DNA from: Bubalus kerabau
Taxonomy: Eukaryota > Chordata > Mammalia > Artiodactyla > Bovidae
DNA: 64,000 nt
Direction: 5' to 3'
Assembly: GCF_029407905.1 (NCBI RefSeq)
Contig: NC_073628.1
Location: forward strand, 51,047,501-51,111,500
A model generated the notes under the pieces. It was not told the origin of the DNA and made no database searches. It saw nothing but the letters and a program-made list of their open reading frames with translations. The translations under genes were made by a program, and so were the position numbers. This document shows, piece by piece, positions 32,421-43,596 of this stretch; within the stretch, counting starts at the first letter, position 1; each line of letters begins with the position of its first letter.

Positions 32421-33608
32421 CCCTAAGCCCAGGGTATAGCCATCACCACTTGGGCCCAGGGTACGGCCATCACCACCCAAGCCCGGGGTACAGCCGTCAC
32501 GTCACCACTTGGGCCCAGGGTACAGCCGTCACCACCTGGGCCCAGGGTACGGCCATCACCACCCAAGCCCGGGGTACAGCCGTCACCGCCTAAGCCCAGG
32601 GTACAGCCGTCACGTCACCACCTGGGCCCAGGGTACAGCCGTCACCACCTGGGCCCAGGGTACAGCCGTCACTGCCTAAGCCCGGGGGTACAGCCGTCAC
32701 CACCTGGGCCCGGGGTACAGCCGTCACGTCACCACCTGGGCCCAGGGTACAGCCATCACGTCACCACCTGGGCCCAGGGTACAGCCGTCACACCTAAGCC
32801 CGGGAGTACAGCCATCATGTCACCACCTGGGCCCGGGGTACAGCTGTCACCGCCTAAGCCCGGGGTACAGCCGTCACATCACCACCTGGGCCCAGGGTAC
32901 AGCCATCACACCTAAGCCCGGGAGTACAGCCATCACCACCTGGGCCCAGGGTACGGCCATCACCACCCAAGCCCGGGGTACAGCTGTGACCGCCTAAGCC
33001 CGGGGTACAGCCGTCACCACCTGGGCCCGGGGTACAGCCGTCACCGCCTAAGCCCAGGGTACAGCCGTCACCACCTGGGCCCGGGGTACAGCCGTCATCA
33101 CCTGGGCCCGGGGTACAGCCGTCACCGCCTAAGCCCGGGGTACAGCCATCATGTCACCACCTGGGCCCGGGGTACAGCCGTGACCGCCTAAGCCCGGGGG
33201 TACAGCCGTCACCACCTGGGCCCGGGGTACAGCCATCACGTCACCACCTGGGCCCAGGGTACAGCCGTCACGTCACCACCTGGGCCCAGGGTACAGCCGT
33301 CACGTCACCACCTGGGCCCAGGGTACAGCCGTCACACCTAAGCCCGGGGGTACAGCCGTCACGTCACAACCTGGGCCCGGGGTACAGCCATCACGTCACC
33401 ACCTGGGCCCAGGGTACAGCCGTCACGTCACCACCTGGGCCCAGGGTACAGCCATCACACCTAAGTCCGGGGGTACAGCCATCACCACCTGGGCCCGGGG
33501 TGCAGCCATCACCACCTGGGCCTGGGGTACAGCCATCACCGCCTAAGCCCGGGGGTACAGCCGTCACGTCACCAGCTGGGCCCGGGGTACAGCTGTCACC
33601 ATCTGGGA
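32421..33608. repeat. GC-rich minisatellite, about 41 units
   Basis: About 1.19 kb of tandem units, mostly 27 bases, with a 32-base form that has an extra GTCAC. The core is TACAGCCGTCAC plus ACCTGGGCCCAGGG. Two unit types alternate irregularly: one with CCTGGGCCC(A/G)GGG and one with CCTAAGCCCGGGG. I count about 41 TACAGC-like cores. Variant pattern and length suggest unequal exchange or replication slippage. The array interrupts no identifiable gene. Confidence 0.96.
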
Positions 33609-33845
33609 TGCCACACGAATCACAGGACACCAACTTCTCTCACCTCTTGACGTGATGTAGCAGATGGGATGGGATTCTTCCAGTCCTCACCACTCGTTCT
33701 GGTCAAGAAGGGGCTTCCTCAGTGATAGCCTTTGAATAAGCTCCTGCTTCCCCTTCCATTTGAAGAATGCATTTTTCTTCAGTCAGAGGGGGAAAGAACG
33801 TGTTCTGTCATGGGCTGTAATGGAACATACCCGACCCCCACCACG
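33609..33845. other. Unassigned DNA
   Basis: No gene or named repeat between the minisatellite and the MLT1-type LTR. Confidence 0.35.
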
Positions 33846-33937
33846 CGCCAGGATCCTACATTGAAGTCCTAATGCCCAGTATCTCAGAATATACTTGCAG
33901 ATAGAGCCTCTAAATAAGTAATTAAGTTTAAATGAGG

Positions 33938-34039
33938 AGGGGACATACGTATACCTATGGCCGATTCATATTGTTGTTTGGCAGAAACCAACACAATACT
34001 GTAAAGCAATTATTCTTCAGTTAAAATTAAATATTTTTT
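33938..34039 (+). mobile_element. 100-base L1 tail, exact 16-base TSD
   Basis: Only the last 100 bases of an L1 3' UTR, ending in a short T-rich/A-poor tail. The duplication ttaagtttaaatgagg lies at 33922-33937 and 34040-34055, exact over 16 bases. Confidence 0.92.
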
Positions 34040-34086
34040 TTAAGTTTAAATGAGGCTCCCAGGATGAGGCCTGATGCAATATGACT

Positions 34087-34223
34087 GCTGCTGCTGCTGC
34101 TGCTAAGTTGCTTCAGTCACGTCCGACTCTGTGTGACCCCATAGACAGCAGCCCACCAGGCTCCCCCATCCCTGGGATTCTCCAGGCAAGAACACTGGAG
34201 TGGGTTGCCACTTCCTGCTCCTC
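34087..34223 (-). mobile_element. BOV-A monomer SINE
   Basis: A single antisense Bov-A unit starting with a short CTG run. The exact 10-base duplication caatatgact lies at 34077-34086 and 34224-34233. Confidence 0.93.
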
Positions 34224-34490
34224 CAATATGACTAGAGTTGTAAGAACAGGAAGACGTGGGCGCAGGCACAGACAGAGGGACGGCCCTGCACAGATGCTGG
34301 GGGAAGACGGCCGTCCACAAGCCAGAGAGAGAGGCGGGGGACAGGTCCTTCCCTCACAGCCCTCAGCAAGAACCAACCCTGTGGACACCATGGACTCCCG
34401 ATCTCCAGAACCAGGAGAAAATAAATTGCTCCTGTTAACCATGCAGTCTGTGGGGCTTGGTCAGGGCAGCCCTAGCAAATGAATACATCC

Positions 34491-35884
34491 TCCCACACTC
34501 ACCCCCATCACCAACAAACGAGCTTCTCCTGCCCTTCTCCTGGAAGAGGAATCCATTCAACAACCAGCTGCTGTGCAGAGGCCAGCAAGCCATCAGGGGC
34601 CACACCACGAAGAAGGATATAAGGCAGGTGTTTGTTTGTTTGTTTTTCTTTAAACTCCCTTATTAACTGGCTAACATAACGGGGAATAGCCAACTCAAGG
34701 TGCACACACACAGGTCATTACCCCTCACTCTCATGACCAGGATCAAGATCCATAATCAGCTGTTGCACTCTGCACACTAAGCCCAGATCGTTGCCTCAGA
34801 ATCTTTTTTAACACAGTGTTCTAGGAAATCACTACAAATAAGATAAAATTGCCACTTGAGATGAAACTTACTTGCCCTATGAGGCAGAAGCTGCTTATTG
34901 CCTATCCAATATATATCTTCTTCTTTACTGAGACAGCCTTGGTTTTATTCAATAAAAGCAATATTTTTTCACCTTCTCTTCTCTCTAATACTGGTCAGTG
35001 AGACATAATGGGAGATACTGTTTGGATGATGCCTCATAAGAAGGACAATTATCTGGAATTTGCTCTTTTGCCATCCTTCCTGCTTTCTGGAATGAAACTG
35101 TGATGGCTGGAACTTTAGCAGCCATTATGATTTATGAGTTGACAATGAGGATAGATGCTAACACTAAGAATAAAGGAAAAGAGATAAAAGGAATCTTTTC
35201 TCGTGATGATTATACCAGCCTTTGATTGCCTACATCCAGACTCTTATCTGTTTAAACTATTATTTTGATTTTCTCAATGCATGCTGCCAGTCTTAAAATT
35301 TGACCTGAAACAGTGGTATTTTAGAAGCATTGTAGAACTGTTTACTCAGCACCGATTATCAACTTCTTCTCATGTGTGTCTTCCTATTACATTCTATTTT
35401 AGAGGCTGAAAAGCAAAAAAAATAAAGATATATGTTCCTTCCTTGTAGCTGGGGTGACCATATGAAATGTCAGCCAGTTCTGACCATGAAAATCTAAGTA
35501 GAAGTCTGCTGGTGATTTTTGGAAAAGGTTCTTCCTTTTCCTCCCTCCTCTTTCTGTCCAGAATGCAAATATGTGGCTGAGGGGCTCAGGAGCCAACTTC
35601 AACCATGAAGCAATAAGCATGAGGACAAAAGATGCCAAGTTAGAGATGGTAGGATGGAAATACAGGAAGGGCCCGGGTCCCCTGTATCATGGGCAATTAC
35701 ACAGGCCCTGGACTGCTTGTCGCTGAACCTCTAGTCCTGTGGAAACAAAGGAGCCTTATTTGTTTAAGCCACTTTGGATGGGGTTGTTCTTATTTGTGGA
35801 TGAACATGTTCCTGACACTGTCTCTACTCTAGCCCTTCACATCTCAGTTGAGACATCACCTCCACTGGAATCACCCCAAACCTT
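34491..35884. other. Repeat-poor region
   Basis: About 1.4 kb without a clear repeat, apart from a GTTT run at 34629-34648. No gene is recognised; frames are short. Confidence 0.4.
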
Positions 35885-36345
35885 AGGTTGTATTGATTTC
35901 CTAGGGCAGCCAGAGCAAATTATCACAAACTGAGTGGCTTAAACCAATGTCAATTTATTCTCTCATGGTTCAAGAGGCCAGAAAATCAGGGTGTCAATGG
36001 GGCTGATTGATTCCCATTGACTCTCCTAGAGGCTCTGAAGGAGACACCATCCCCCAGGCCTCTCTTCCAGCTTCTGGCTGCTCTGGCAATCCTGATGTTC
36101 CTTGGCTAGAGCTGTATCATGCCAATTTCTGCTTCTGTCTTCACACGCCCTTCTTTCCTGTACGTGTCTGTGTCCCTTCTCTTCCTGTAAGGACACCAGC
36201 CATTGGATTTAGCGCTTACCCTAATCTAGTCTGACCTCATCTTAACTTGATCACATATGCAGAGACCCTATTTTCAAATAAGGTCACAGTCACAAGTACT
36301 GGCGGTTAGGACATATCTCTCAGGGGGACACAAGTCAAACTACTA
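35885..36345 (-). mobile_element. MLT1-type LTR
   Basis: An almost complete antisense MLT1-type LTR, from the TTTCCTAGGGCAGCCAGAGC end to the ggttaggacatatctctcag segment near the other end. No inserts are seen. The plus-strand frame at 36007-36234 is a by-product. Confidence 0.82.
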
Positions 36346-36485
36346 CTGTGATGATAGTAATTGCTCCCTTGGGGACCCTTGGTATTATAATACCACATAC
36401 CACACTCAACTCATTATATTGCAAACAGTCTTAAATTGGGGCTTCAGAACAGGTTCTAGGTCCAGAGACCTCACCAATCATTTTG

Positions 36486-36548
36486 TTTGTTTGTTTGTTT
36501 TAATTTTATTTTATTTTTAAACTTTACATAATTGTATTAGTTTTGCCA
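36486..36548 (-). mobile_element. 63-base L1-BT tail, exact 13-base TSD
   Basis: The last 63 bases of an L1-BT 3' end in reverse, with a GTTT-rich (poly(A)-derived) tail. The exact 13-base duplication accaatcattttg lies at 36473-36485 and 36549-36561. Its body matches the end of the L1-BT at 14340-14400. Confidence 0.93.
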
Positions 36549-36561
36549 ACCAATCATTTTG

Positions 36562-37082
36562 ATGCCCTAGCCCCATTTTAAACCTCTCAATGACTCCGCT
36601 TCTCTAATAGTAACAGGGAAATAAAAATACCTGCTCTTTCTATGGGCTTGATGTGAGAAGTCACTGAAACAATAGAGATGATGCAACTTTGAAAAACATA
36701 AAGATTTTTCAAGAAGTAAGGCCTTCTGGACTTCCTCTCCTTCTTCAATAGCATCATCATTATTTATCTCTGGTTTTCAAATGTCTAAGGATGAAAAGGA
36801 GAACAGGAGTGAACTTGGGTAGCTGGAATTGATAAGTAAAAATAAGAAAAGGCTTAACTTGTTTTCCACTTGCAGAGCGTGTCCCCAAAGGCAGCTTGGA
36901 GAGCGGGTCAGAGGAAAGCAGCAGAGGAAACAGGCTGGAGCTCTGGCTGGACCAGGGCTGAGTCTGACGGATGTGCCCCTGGGACGGAAGGCTGACGGGC
37001 CAGCAGGCCCTTCACAAGCGTCCCAGGAAGTCTACATCCTCCAAATTCTCTCTCTCATACCCACCAGACCTCACAGCCTCTT
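36562..37082. other. Unassigned DNA
   Basis: No gene or repeat is recognised. The GC-rich patch at 36900-37010 has an open frame but no recognisable product. Confidence 0.35.
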
Positions 37083-37226
37083 TTTCAATATTTATTTATT
37101 TCTTTTTTCGGCTGCAGTTGGTCTTAGTTTTGGCGTGTGGGATCTAGTTCCCTGACCAGGGATCAAACCCAGGGCCCCTGCATTGAGAACTCAGAGTCTT
37201 AGCCAGTGCACCACCAGGGAAGTCCC
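37083..37226 (-). mobile_element. CHR-type tRNA SINE
   Basis: An antisense SINE with the tail (tttatttatttctttttt) at left and the head caccaccagggaagtcccct at right. Confidence 0.82.
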
Positions 37227-37307
37227 CTTGCTATCATTCTTCAGGGGTTCTAAAAACATTAACTTTTTAAAACATAAGAAAAATATAGTAATGTAATAAA
37301 AGCACAT

Positions 37308-37414
37308 ATTTTGAGTGAACTCCAGTAGTTGGTGATGGACAGGGAGGCCTGGCATGCTGCGATTCATGGGGTCGCAAAGACTCGGACATGACTGAGCGAC
37401 TGAACTGAACTGAA
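37308..37414 (+). mobile_element. BovB LINE tail
   Basis: About 107 bases of sense BovB 3' end with the CTGAACTGAACTGAAC tail. No convincing duplication is found. Confidence 0.88.
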
Positions 37415-37602
37415 CCCTTATTTAGATTTAATGCATATTAATATTTAACCATATTTAGCCCCCTAAATATGATTACAGTTATGATACAAATCATAAAGAA
37501 ACATTTGAAGACCTTTATGTACAACTCTATTTTCCTTCCTCGTTTCCATTGTTTTGAAGTTAGTCTGTATCCTCCTGTGCATATTTTATGTTTATTTACA
37601 TC
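37415..37602. other. Short unassigned gap
   Basis: AT-rich, with nothing recognised. Confidence 0.3.
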
Positions 37603-37672
37603 AGGCTACAGTTCAAGTGGTTGCAAAAGAGTTGGACAAGACTTAGCAACTCAACAACAACAACAAAAACAA
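37603..37672 (+). mobile_element. Bov-tA tail fragment
   Basis: The SINE 3' end (GCAAAAGAGTTGGACAAGAC) and its AACAACAAC tail. The rest of the SINE is absent. Confidence 0.75.
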
Positions 37673-37764
37673 TATATGTAGGTAACTATATTTTTTTAAG
37701 TTCAATATCATTTCCTATGTTTAAAATTTTTCATAAAAGCCATAATTTCATTGTATATATTAAA

Positions 37765-38082
37765 TTATTATTTATTTATTTTTAGCTGCACTGGGACTTT
37801 GTTGCTGTGTGTGGACTTTCTCTAGTTGCGGCAAGCAGGGGCCACTCTTTAGCTGCAGTGTGAGGGCTATGTCTTCTCCATAAGAGGTGGCTTCTCTTAC
37901 TGCAGAGCACAGGCTCTAGGGCGCACAGGCTTCAGTAGCTGCTGCACACGGGTTCAGGAGCTGCAGCTCATGGGCTTGGTTGCCCTGCGGCATGTGGAAT
38001 CTTCCCCGATCAGGGACAGAACCCATGTCTCTTGCATTGGCAGGAGGATTCTTAACCACTGGACCACCAGGGAAGCCCTCCA
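37765..38082 (-). mobile_element. CHR-type tRNA SINE, long form
   Basis: About 318 bases in reverse, with A-rich tail (TTATTTATTTATTT) at left and the tRNA head (ggaccaccagggaagccctc) at right. This is the fullest CHR copy in the window. Confidence 0.85.
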
Positions 38083-38104
38083 TTCATATTTTTTTTGCAC
38101 TTGC

Positions 38105-38870
38105 TTTTTTCATTCACTATGATTTTAAGATTTATCTATGTGGCTAAATATAAATCTAGTTTATTCATTTTAACTGATAATATGATTACATTATATGAAT
38201 AAACCACAATTTATTTTGCTACTTCCCTGCTGAGGAGCAATTAGACTCTTTCTAATTTTTTACATCATGCTGTTTCAATGAACAACCTTCTATTCCCCCT
38301 CATGCCTACATGAGTTTCTCTAGATCTACCAGTAACTCAAGTAGTGGGGTTATAAGGTATATACATCTTAAATTTCATGGCCATTCTACACTTTAATGTC
38401 ATTTGAATTAACCATTTTCTTCAATATGGTTTGAACTTTGTGTCTTTTTTAAGACATCCTTTTCTACACTTAATGTTCTGGAAACAGTCACATCTTTTTT
38501 TCCACCTGTTTACAAATAGGCCTCTTATCCACTTGGAATTTATTTTTGTGTATGTTGTGAAGTAGGGATCTAATTTTGGACCTCTCCATTCGAATGGCTG
38601 GTTATCTAGAGCCATCCTTTGAAGGGTACATTTCTTCTTCTTTGACTCATACTGTACCCTGTTGCTATAACCTTTCTTCTACATGTGATTCTGTGTGTGG
38701 GTAGGGCTGAGCATCAGCTCTCTGCTCTGCCCGCTCTGTCTATTTTGGCACGAATACTACATTTTCTGGTTAAGATAGCTTCATAATAAGTCTTAATAGA
38801 GCAAGTACTTTCTAAATGCTTCAAAAATCTCTTGACTCTTCTAAGTGCCTTTTTAAGGAAAAAAAAAAAA
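38105..38870 (-). mobile_element. Old L1 fragment (L1M-like)
   Basis: Antisense L1 ORF2 end and 3' UTR sequence, strongly diverged. The minus-strand frame 38615-38421 resembles a bit of ORF2. An A run ends it near 38872. Confidence 0.6.
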
Positions 38871-39444
38871 AAACTTAGCTAGGTGATTGAAGGCTGACAA
38901 CTTAAAGGAATAACATATTTGATGGAACAGGCTTACCTAAAAAATCTTCAGCACTTTTTGTCACTGAGCAGAAAGCACATTTGGATAGAATCTCATCATC
39001 ACACACCTTCAGACAGGAGAGGAGTCGAGGTGTCTGACGGGTGTGGCCTAGGCTGGCAAAGAGCTGAGGCGGGCACTCCCGATGATGAGGGGAGGGGAGT
39101 GGCACACAGAGGCAGCGGCCCCATCCAGCATCTCCGTGGCTTGCTGCACGGAGCCCCCATTTACAGAGTCTCTAAGCCCAGTTTTCTAATATGTAAGATG
39201 GATATAACAATACCACTCACTCAGAGTTGTTTTCTAGAAGATAGAGATAATGCGTCCAACACCCTGCCTGGCATACATGAAAGGAGATGCTTAATGAAGA
39301 GTACTTTCACTTTTTATCATTATTAATTACCATCAGTTTATCCAGCACCCATTCAGCAATACTGACAACCCTCAGCTTCCTAGAATATATTTTCAAGCAT
39401 CAGTTCAGGGTGCATTTTACCACTGTGGCAGACATCTCCAAAGA
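38871..39444. other. Unassigned DNA
   Basis: Repeat-poor. A MIR-like patch may lie at about 39170-39290. No gene is seen. Confidence 0.35.
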
Positions 39445-39632
39445 AAGTTGCTCAGTCGTGTCCAGCTCTTTGCAGCTCCAAGGACTGTAGTCCCCCAGGC
39501 TCCTCTGACCATGGATTTCTCAGTCAAGAACACTGGAGTGGATACCAAGGGATCTTCCCAACCCAGGGATCGAACCTGAGCCTCCTGCATTGCAGGCAGA
39601 CTCTTTACCATCGGAGCCACTGAGGAAGACAC
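39445..39632 (-). mobile_element. Bov-tA SINE
   Basis: An antisense Bov-tA, diverged, from the Bov-A part (GTTGCTCAGTCGTGTCCAGC) to the tRNA head (tcggagccactgaggaag). Confidence 0.85.
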
Positions 39633-39639
39633 CCTGTCC

Positions 39640-40275
39640 TAATTGTGCAAAGATTCTTCTCTCACCAAGAGGTGAAGTCAGCTTCCCTTGACCTTGAATC
39701 TGGGCTGGAGATGACCCTTGCATTGACCGAAGAATATGGCGGAAGTGGCGGCACTGGGCCAGTGCTGGGCCTTCCCCTAAGACTGTAAACGGTCTGGCGC
39801 TCTGCTCTCATGCTCTTGGAAGCCAGCAGCCACGTTGTAAGGCAGTCCAGACTGTCTTCCTGGAGGATGAGCCTGTGTGGAGAGACAGACTGCCGGGGGA
39901 ACGGAGGTACCCCGGCTGACTGTCAGCACACCCTGACCCCAGACCTGAGAGACAGGGGCCTTCGTGGACCTGCGAGCAGCGCGTCTGCCAGCTGAATGCA
40001 TTTGCTGAGTGACCCCGTGTGGGGCTGAAGAACTGCCCGGTCAGCCCACAGAACTGAGGAAAATAAGAAATCTCAGTTGTTTTAAGCTTAAGTAAGTTTG
40101 AGGGTGCTTTGTTACCCAGCGATTTGCTGTTGTTCAGTCGCTCAGTTGTGTCCAACTCTTTGCAATCCCACGGACTACAGCACACCAGTGTGCCCTGTCC
40201 TCTACTATCTCCCAGAGTTTGCTCAAACTCATGTCCATTGAGTCAGTAATGCAGCAATAGATGACAAATAATTGT
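39640..40275 (+). mobile_element. Ancient LTR-like repeat
   Basis: The end (cagttgttttaagcttaagt then gctttgttacccagc) is typical of old mammalian LTRs of the MaLR or ERVL group. A BovB fragment (40128-40248) interrupts its last bases. The family name is not resolved. Confidence 0.5.
40128..40248 (-). mobile_element. BovB LINE tail fragment
   Basis: About 120 bases of antisense BovB tail. The flanks cagcgat and cagcaat look like a short, diverged target-site duplication. Confidence 0.8.
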
Positions 40276-41563
40276 AGACACAACAGCTTAAATATGATGG
40301 TTACATTCCCCCAATACTAGCAGGAAAGGCTGCTTAATCCATAAACGTGATACATTTGCACTGACAAATAATAGAAAATTGGACAAATGATTCCAGAATA
40401 CCTAAAAAATCCAAGAGGGCCCTGGGTATTGACATGCAGATGAAGATAAGAACTCCCCATCAGAATCAGACAAACCAGAAAAGGACTCACTGTCTACCTG
40501 AATTCCTATTCTTTCCCCAGGGGCAATCTGTTTTTCAAAAAGGAAAGAAGAGAGAAAGAATCATTAAAAAAAAAAAAAAAACCTTCAGTTCCAATCACTC
40601 TTCAAACTTAGGCAGAATGACTTTCACAGCCTCAGTCAAGTTTGTCAAAAAGTAATTTTCTACCTAATTTACTTTCACAGGATGCAGAGCTTTTTGGAGG
40701 CCGGAGGAAAAATCCCTTTCTGACAAGAGTGAGAATGCAACTAGCTTGCGTCCAAGGTTCCCCTCCTTCTGGCTTCTTTGTGCGTGTCAGGGGTACCAAG
40801 GACAGGCCCCGCTGAACCCAGTAGGCACCCTGCTCCTATGCCGCCTGGAGAAACCCTCTGTGGCAGGACTGGGAATCTACTTTTGATTCCCTGCCATCGT
40901 TGGTCTGTTAGCCCCATGGTCACGATACATTGGAACCAGAAATCCTGGTTTCTTGCAGGCTGTTACATAGCTAAGAATATGAAGAAACTTGATGTGGTTT
41001 CTTGTTTACACAGGGGTCAAATAGAGGTGGAAGAAGCTGAAAACCAATTTTGACTTCAGCTTTACTAACTAATTTACAACAATACAGGCAGATAAAAATC
41101 TTCCCAGAAAAGGAAAGCAGGCAGGTAAATTACTGTGGCTTTCTAAGTGATCTGTCATTTTTTACTTATCTCCCCTCTCTGTCTTTTTTCTTTTTAAAAG
41201 CTGCTCCTTTGTCTCATTATTTCTGGATATAAACCAAAGACTTTGTGTTAGTAAATGGCCCTGAGTGAATGACACCATTTCCCAGCACAATATCTCTGTT
41301 TGGTGTCCCCTCCCCATACTTGCACACCCCCAACCTTTTCCTTTGTTTCCCAAATCCAACTGCAGGCTGTCATGAAACATTAGTGATTTTTAATTACAGA
41401 GTCTAATTACCATGATAGAAATGATCATGCAAAGAATAAGTCGGGCATGCATCAACACTCTCCAACCATTCCACTGGGCTTCTTTCCGTGCCTTCCTGGA
41501 CTCCCTTATTTTCCATCAAGAAGATGGCTGAATCCCCTTGCAACTTCTGGAATTAAGTTGCAT
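40276..41563. other. Repeat-poor region
   Basis: About 1.3 kb with no clear repeat other than an A run at 40566-40580. No gene is recognised, though short frames exist. Confidence 0.4.
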
Positions 41564-41574
41564 AAACTATGGGT

Positions 41575-42027
41575 CCATACAGTCAAAGCTCTGGTTTTTC
41601 CAGTAGTCATGTGTGAAGGTGAGAGTTGGACCATAAAGAAGGCTGAGTGTCGTAGAATTGATGCTTTCAAACTGTGGTGTTGGAGAAGACTCTTGAAAGT
41701 CCCTTGGACTGTGAGATCAAACCAATCAGTCCTAAATGAAATCAATCCTAAATATTCATTGGAAGGACTGATGCTGAAGCTGAAGCTCCAATACTTTGGC
41801 CACCTGATGTGAAGACCCAACTCATTGAAAAAGACCCTGATGCTGGGGAAGATTGAAAGCAGGAAGAGAAGGCGGTGATAGAAGATGAGATGGTTGGATG
41901 GCATCACTGACTCAATGGGTATGAGCGTGAGCAAACTCTGAGAGATGGTGAAGGACGGGCAAGCCTGGTGTGCTACAGTCCATGGGGTCGCAAAGAGTTG
42001 GACAGGACTGAGCGACTGAACAACAAC
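41575..42027 (+). mobile_element. BovB LINE with AAC tail, exact TSD
   Basis: About 450 bases of sense BovB. The end reads GACTGAGCGACTGAACAACA, the AAC tail typical of Bov-tA, instead of repeated CTGAA units. An exact 11-base duplication, aaactatgggt, lies at 41564-41574 and 42028-42038. The frame at 41447-41812 covers part of the C-terminal region. Confidence 0.95.
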
Positions 42028-42038
42028 AAACTATGGGT

Positions 42039-42636
42039 AGCTTTGACATAACAGAGAAGGAATGATCTTTGAGCCTCTAAACTCAACCTGATCTTGGGAA
42101 GACTTGCTAAGTCCCAGGTTGGTTTTGCCACAAAAACAAACAAGGGGAGAGAATACCAGAGTTGAGAGGACAGAATGGGCCCCCTGAACTGCCTTCAGTC
42201 AGCACCTGTCACGGACTGGGCTGGACACTTCATCCATGTATTGTTCACATCGATTCCCACAATAGATCTCTGAGTTAGGTGGCTCTATCCCCACGTTAGG
42301 GATGGTTTTTACGCCTCCACCTGGAATCTCCCCTCTGTAGCCATCTTGTCCTCTCCTCTTTCTCCTCTGGGATCACTCAGTCATCACCTCAGAGCTCTTT
42401 TCCCTGACCTCCCTCCCCTGGGCTCCGAATTCCCACAGCAGCAAACCAGTGGTTAAGGCTATTTTAGCTGCTATTCTATTCTGTATGCTAATCATTTGTT
42501 TACTTTCTAATCAACCTCAACTAGATCCCTGGAAGGAAGAATTTGATCTTATTCATCTTTTGGGTTCTCAAACTTAGCAACATGCCTGGCATAAGGTCTG
42601 TGCTTAGTAAATGGTTGTGGAATGAGCTGAATAAAT
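42039..42636. other. Unassigned DNA with MIR and L2 patches
   Basis: A MIR-like segment lies at about 42195-42300 (ctggacacttcatccatgta and following). An L2-like end lies at about 42540-42625. No gene. Confidence 0.4.
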
Positions 42637-42699
42637 TACCCCCCTCCCTTCCCACACACGCTCCATGGTACCCCCTCCCTTCCCACACACGCTCCATGG
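42637..42699. repeat. Tandem duplication of 31-32 bases
   Basis: A unit beginning TACCCCC and ending CACGCTCCATGG occurs twice in a row (42637-42668 and 42669-42699). The copies differ by one C. It lies at the left edge of a Bov-tA. Confidence 0.93.
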
Positions 42700-42868
42700 T
42701 AAAGAATCTGCCTGCCAATGCAGGAGACACAGGTTTGATCCCCGAGTTGGGAAGATCCACTGGAGGAAGAAATAGCAACCCACTCCAGTGTTCTTGCAGG
42801 GAACAGAGGGGACTGGTGGGCTGCAGTCCATGGGGTTGCAAAGCATTGGACAAGATTGAGCACGCGGG
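42690..42868 (+). mobile_element. Bov-tA SINE, head altered
   Basis: From GGTAAAGAATCTGCCTGCCA onward it is a standard Bov-tA. The first 20 bases of the tRNA head are missing and the duplicated unit stands in their place. Confidence 0.85.
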
Positions 42869-43344
42869 CACTAGACTCTTGGAGGGGAGTGGCGTGGAGC
42901 TTCTGCAGGTCCTGTCGATTTCCAAAGTCTTATCACAATAGCTTTTGTTTAAGTCTTTTTATTAAGGAGTCGGAGTATGCAGAGCATTGTGTCTGAAAAA
43001 AGGAGAGAGAGGAAAACTCATTATGGAAGTTTAAATTGATGTTAAAGGTCACAGGGAATTTTCTGGCACACTCAGAGGAGAAGCATCCAGTGATACACTG
43101 CGGGTAAGAACAAGGGTTTGTCCTGCTGTCTGTGTAGAGTGAATTAGCTGCTTGTGTAGACATCAGAGCAAGCCCATCCCTTTCCAACCCATCTGTACCC
43201 CCGGGGGTCACTAGGACCAAGGGAACACAGCACCTCCTGCTGCCTTCCTTCAGAATACTGAGATTTCAGAACATGTTGAAAAATATCCAGGCTGAAAATT
43301 GAATCTCATCTCGTTCTGAGCAGAATCGTGTCTCTAATTTTCAT
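42869..43344. other. Unassigned DNA
   Basis: No gene or named repeat is seen. Confidence 0.35.
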
Positions 43345-43451
43345 GCAGACTGAGAGGCCTCACGAAATGTGGGACCTTAGTTTCCTGACCAGGATTCAAA
43401 CCTGTGTCCTCTGCCTTGGAAGGCAGGTTCTTAACCACTGGACCTCCAGAG
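43345..43451 (-). mobile_element. CHR-type tRNA SINE fragment
   Basis: Antisense tRNA-derived head (ttcttaaccactggacctcc) and part of the body. It abuts a sense Bov-A. Confidence 0.75.
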
Positions 43452-43596
43452 ATGGGAAGATCCCCTGGAGGAGGGAATGGCAACCCGCTCCAATATTCTT
43501 GCCTGAAGAATCCCATGGACAGAGGAGCCTGGCAGGCTGCAGCCCAGGGGGTAGCAAAGAATAGGACCCGACTGAGCAACAAAGCACAGCACAGTG
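43452..43596 (+). mobile_element. Bov-A/Bov-tA body
   Basis: A sense Bov-A unit (GATGGGAAGATCCCCTGGAG to the CAGCACAG tail) without its own head. Confidence 0.85.

Larger units (their letters stand above)
33846..34490 (+). mobile_element. MLT1-type LTR with two inserts
   Basis: A sense MLT1-type LTR runs from about 33846 to 34490, ending in CAGCCCTAGCAAATGAATAC. It is interrupted by a small L1 tail (33938-34039) and a BOV-A monomer (34087-34223). It is a non-coding endogenous LTR remnant. Confidence 0.78.

Noticed and set aside
32405..33633. Open frames across the minisatellite that look like a repeat protein or CRISPR-like array
   Set aside because: Frames exist only because the unit length is often a multiple of three, they lack a gene context, and unit variants break them. 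There are no constant repeats with unique spacers, so it is not a CRISPR array.
36829..37155. 108-codon plus-strand frame in GC-rich DNA
   Set aside because: Its end runs into the CHR SINE, and the product is not recognisable.
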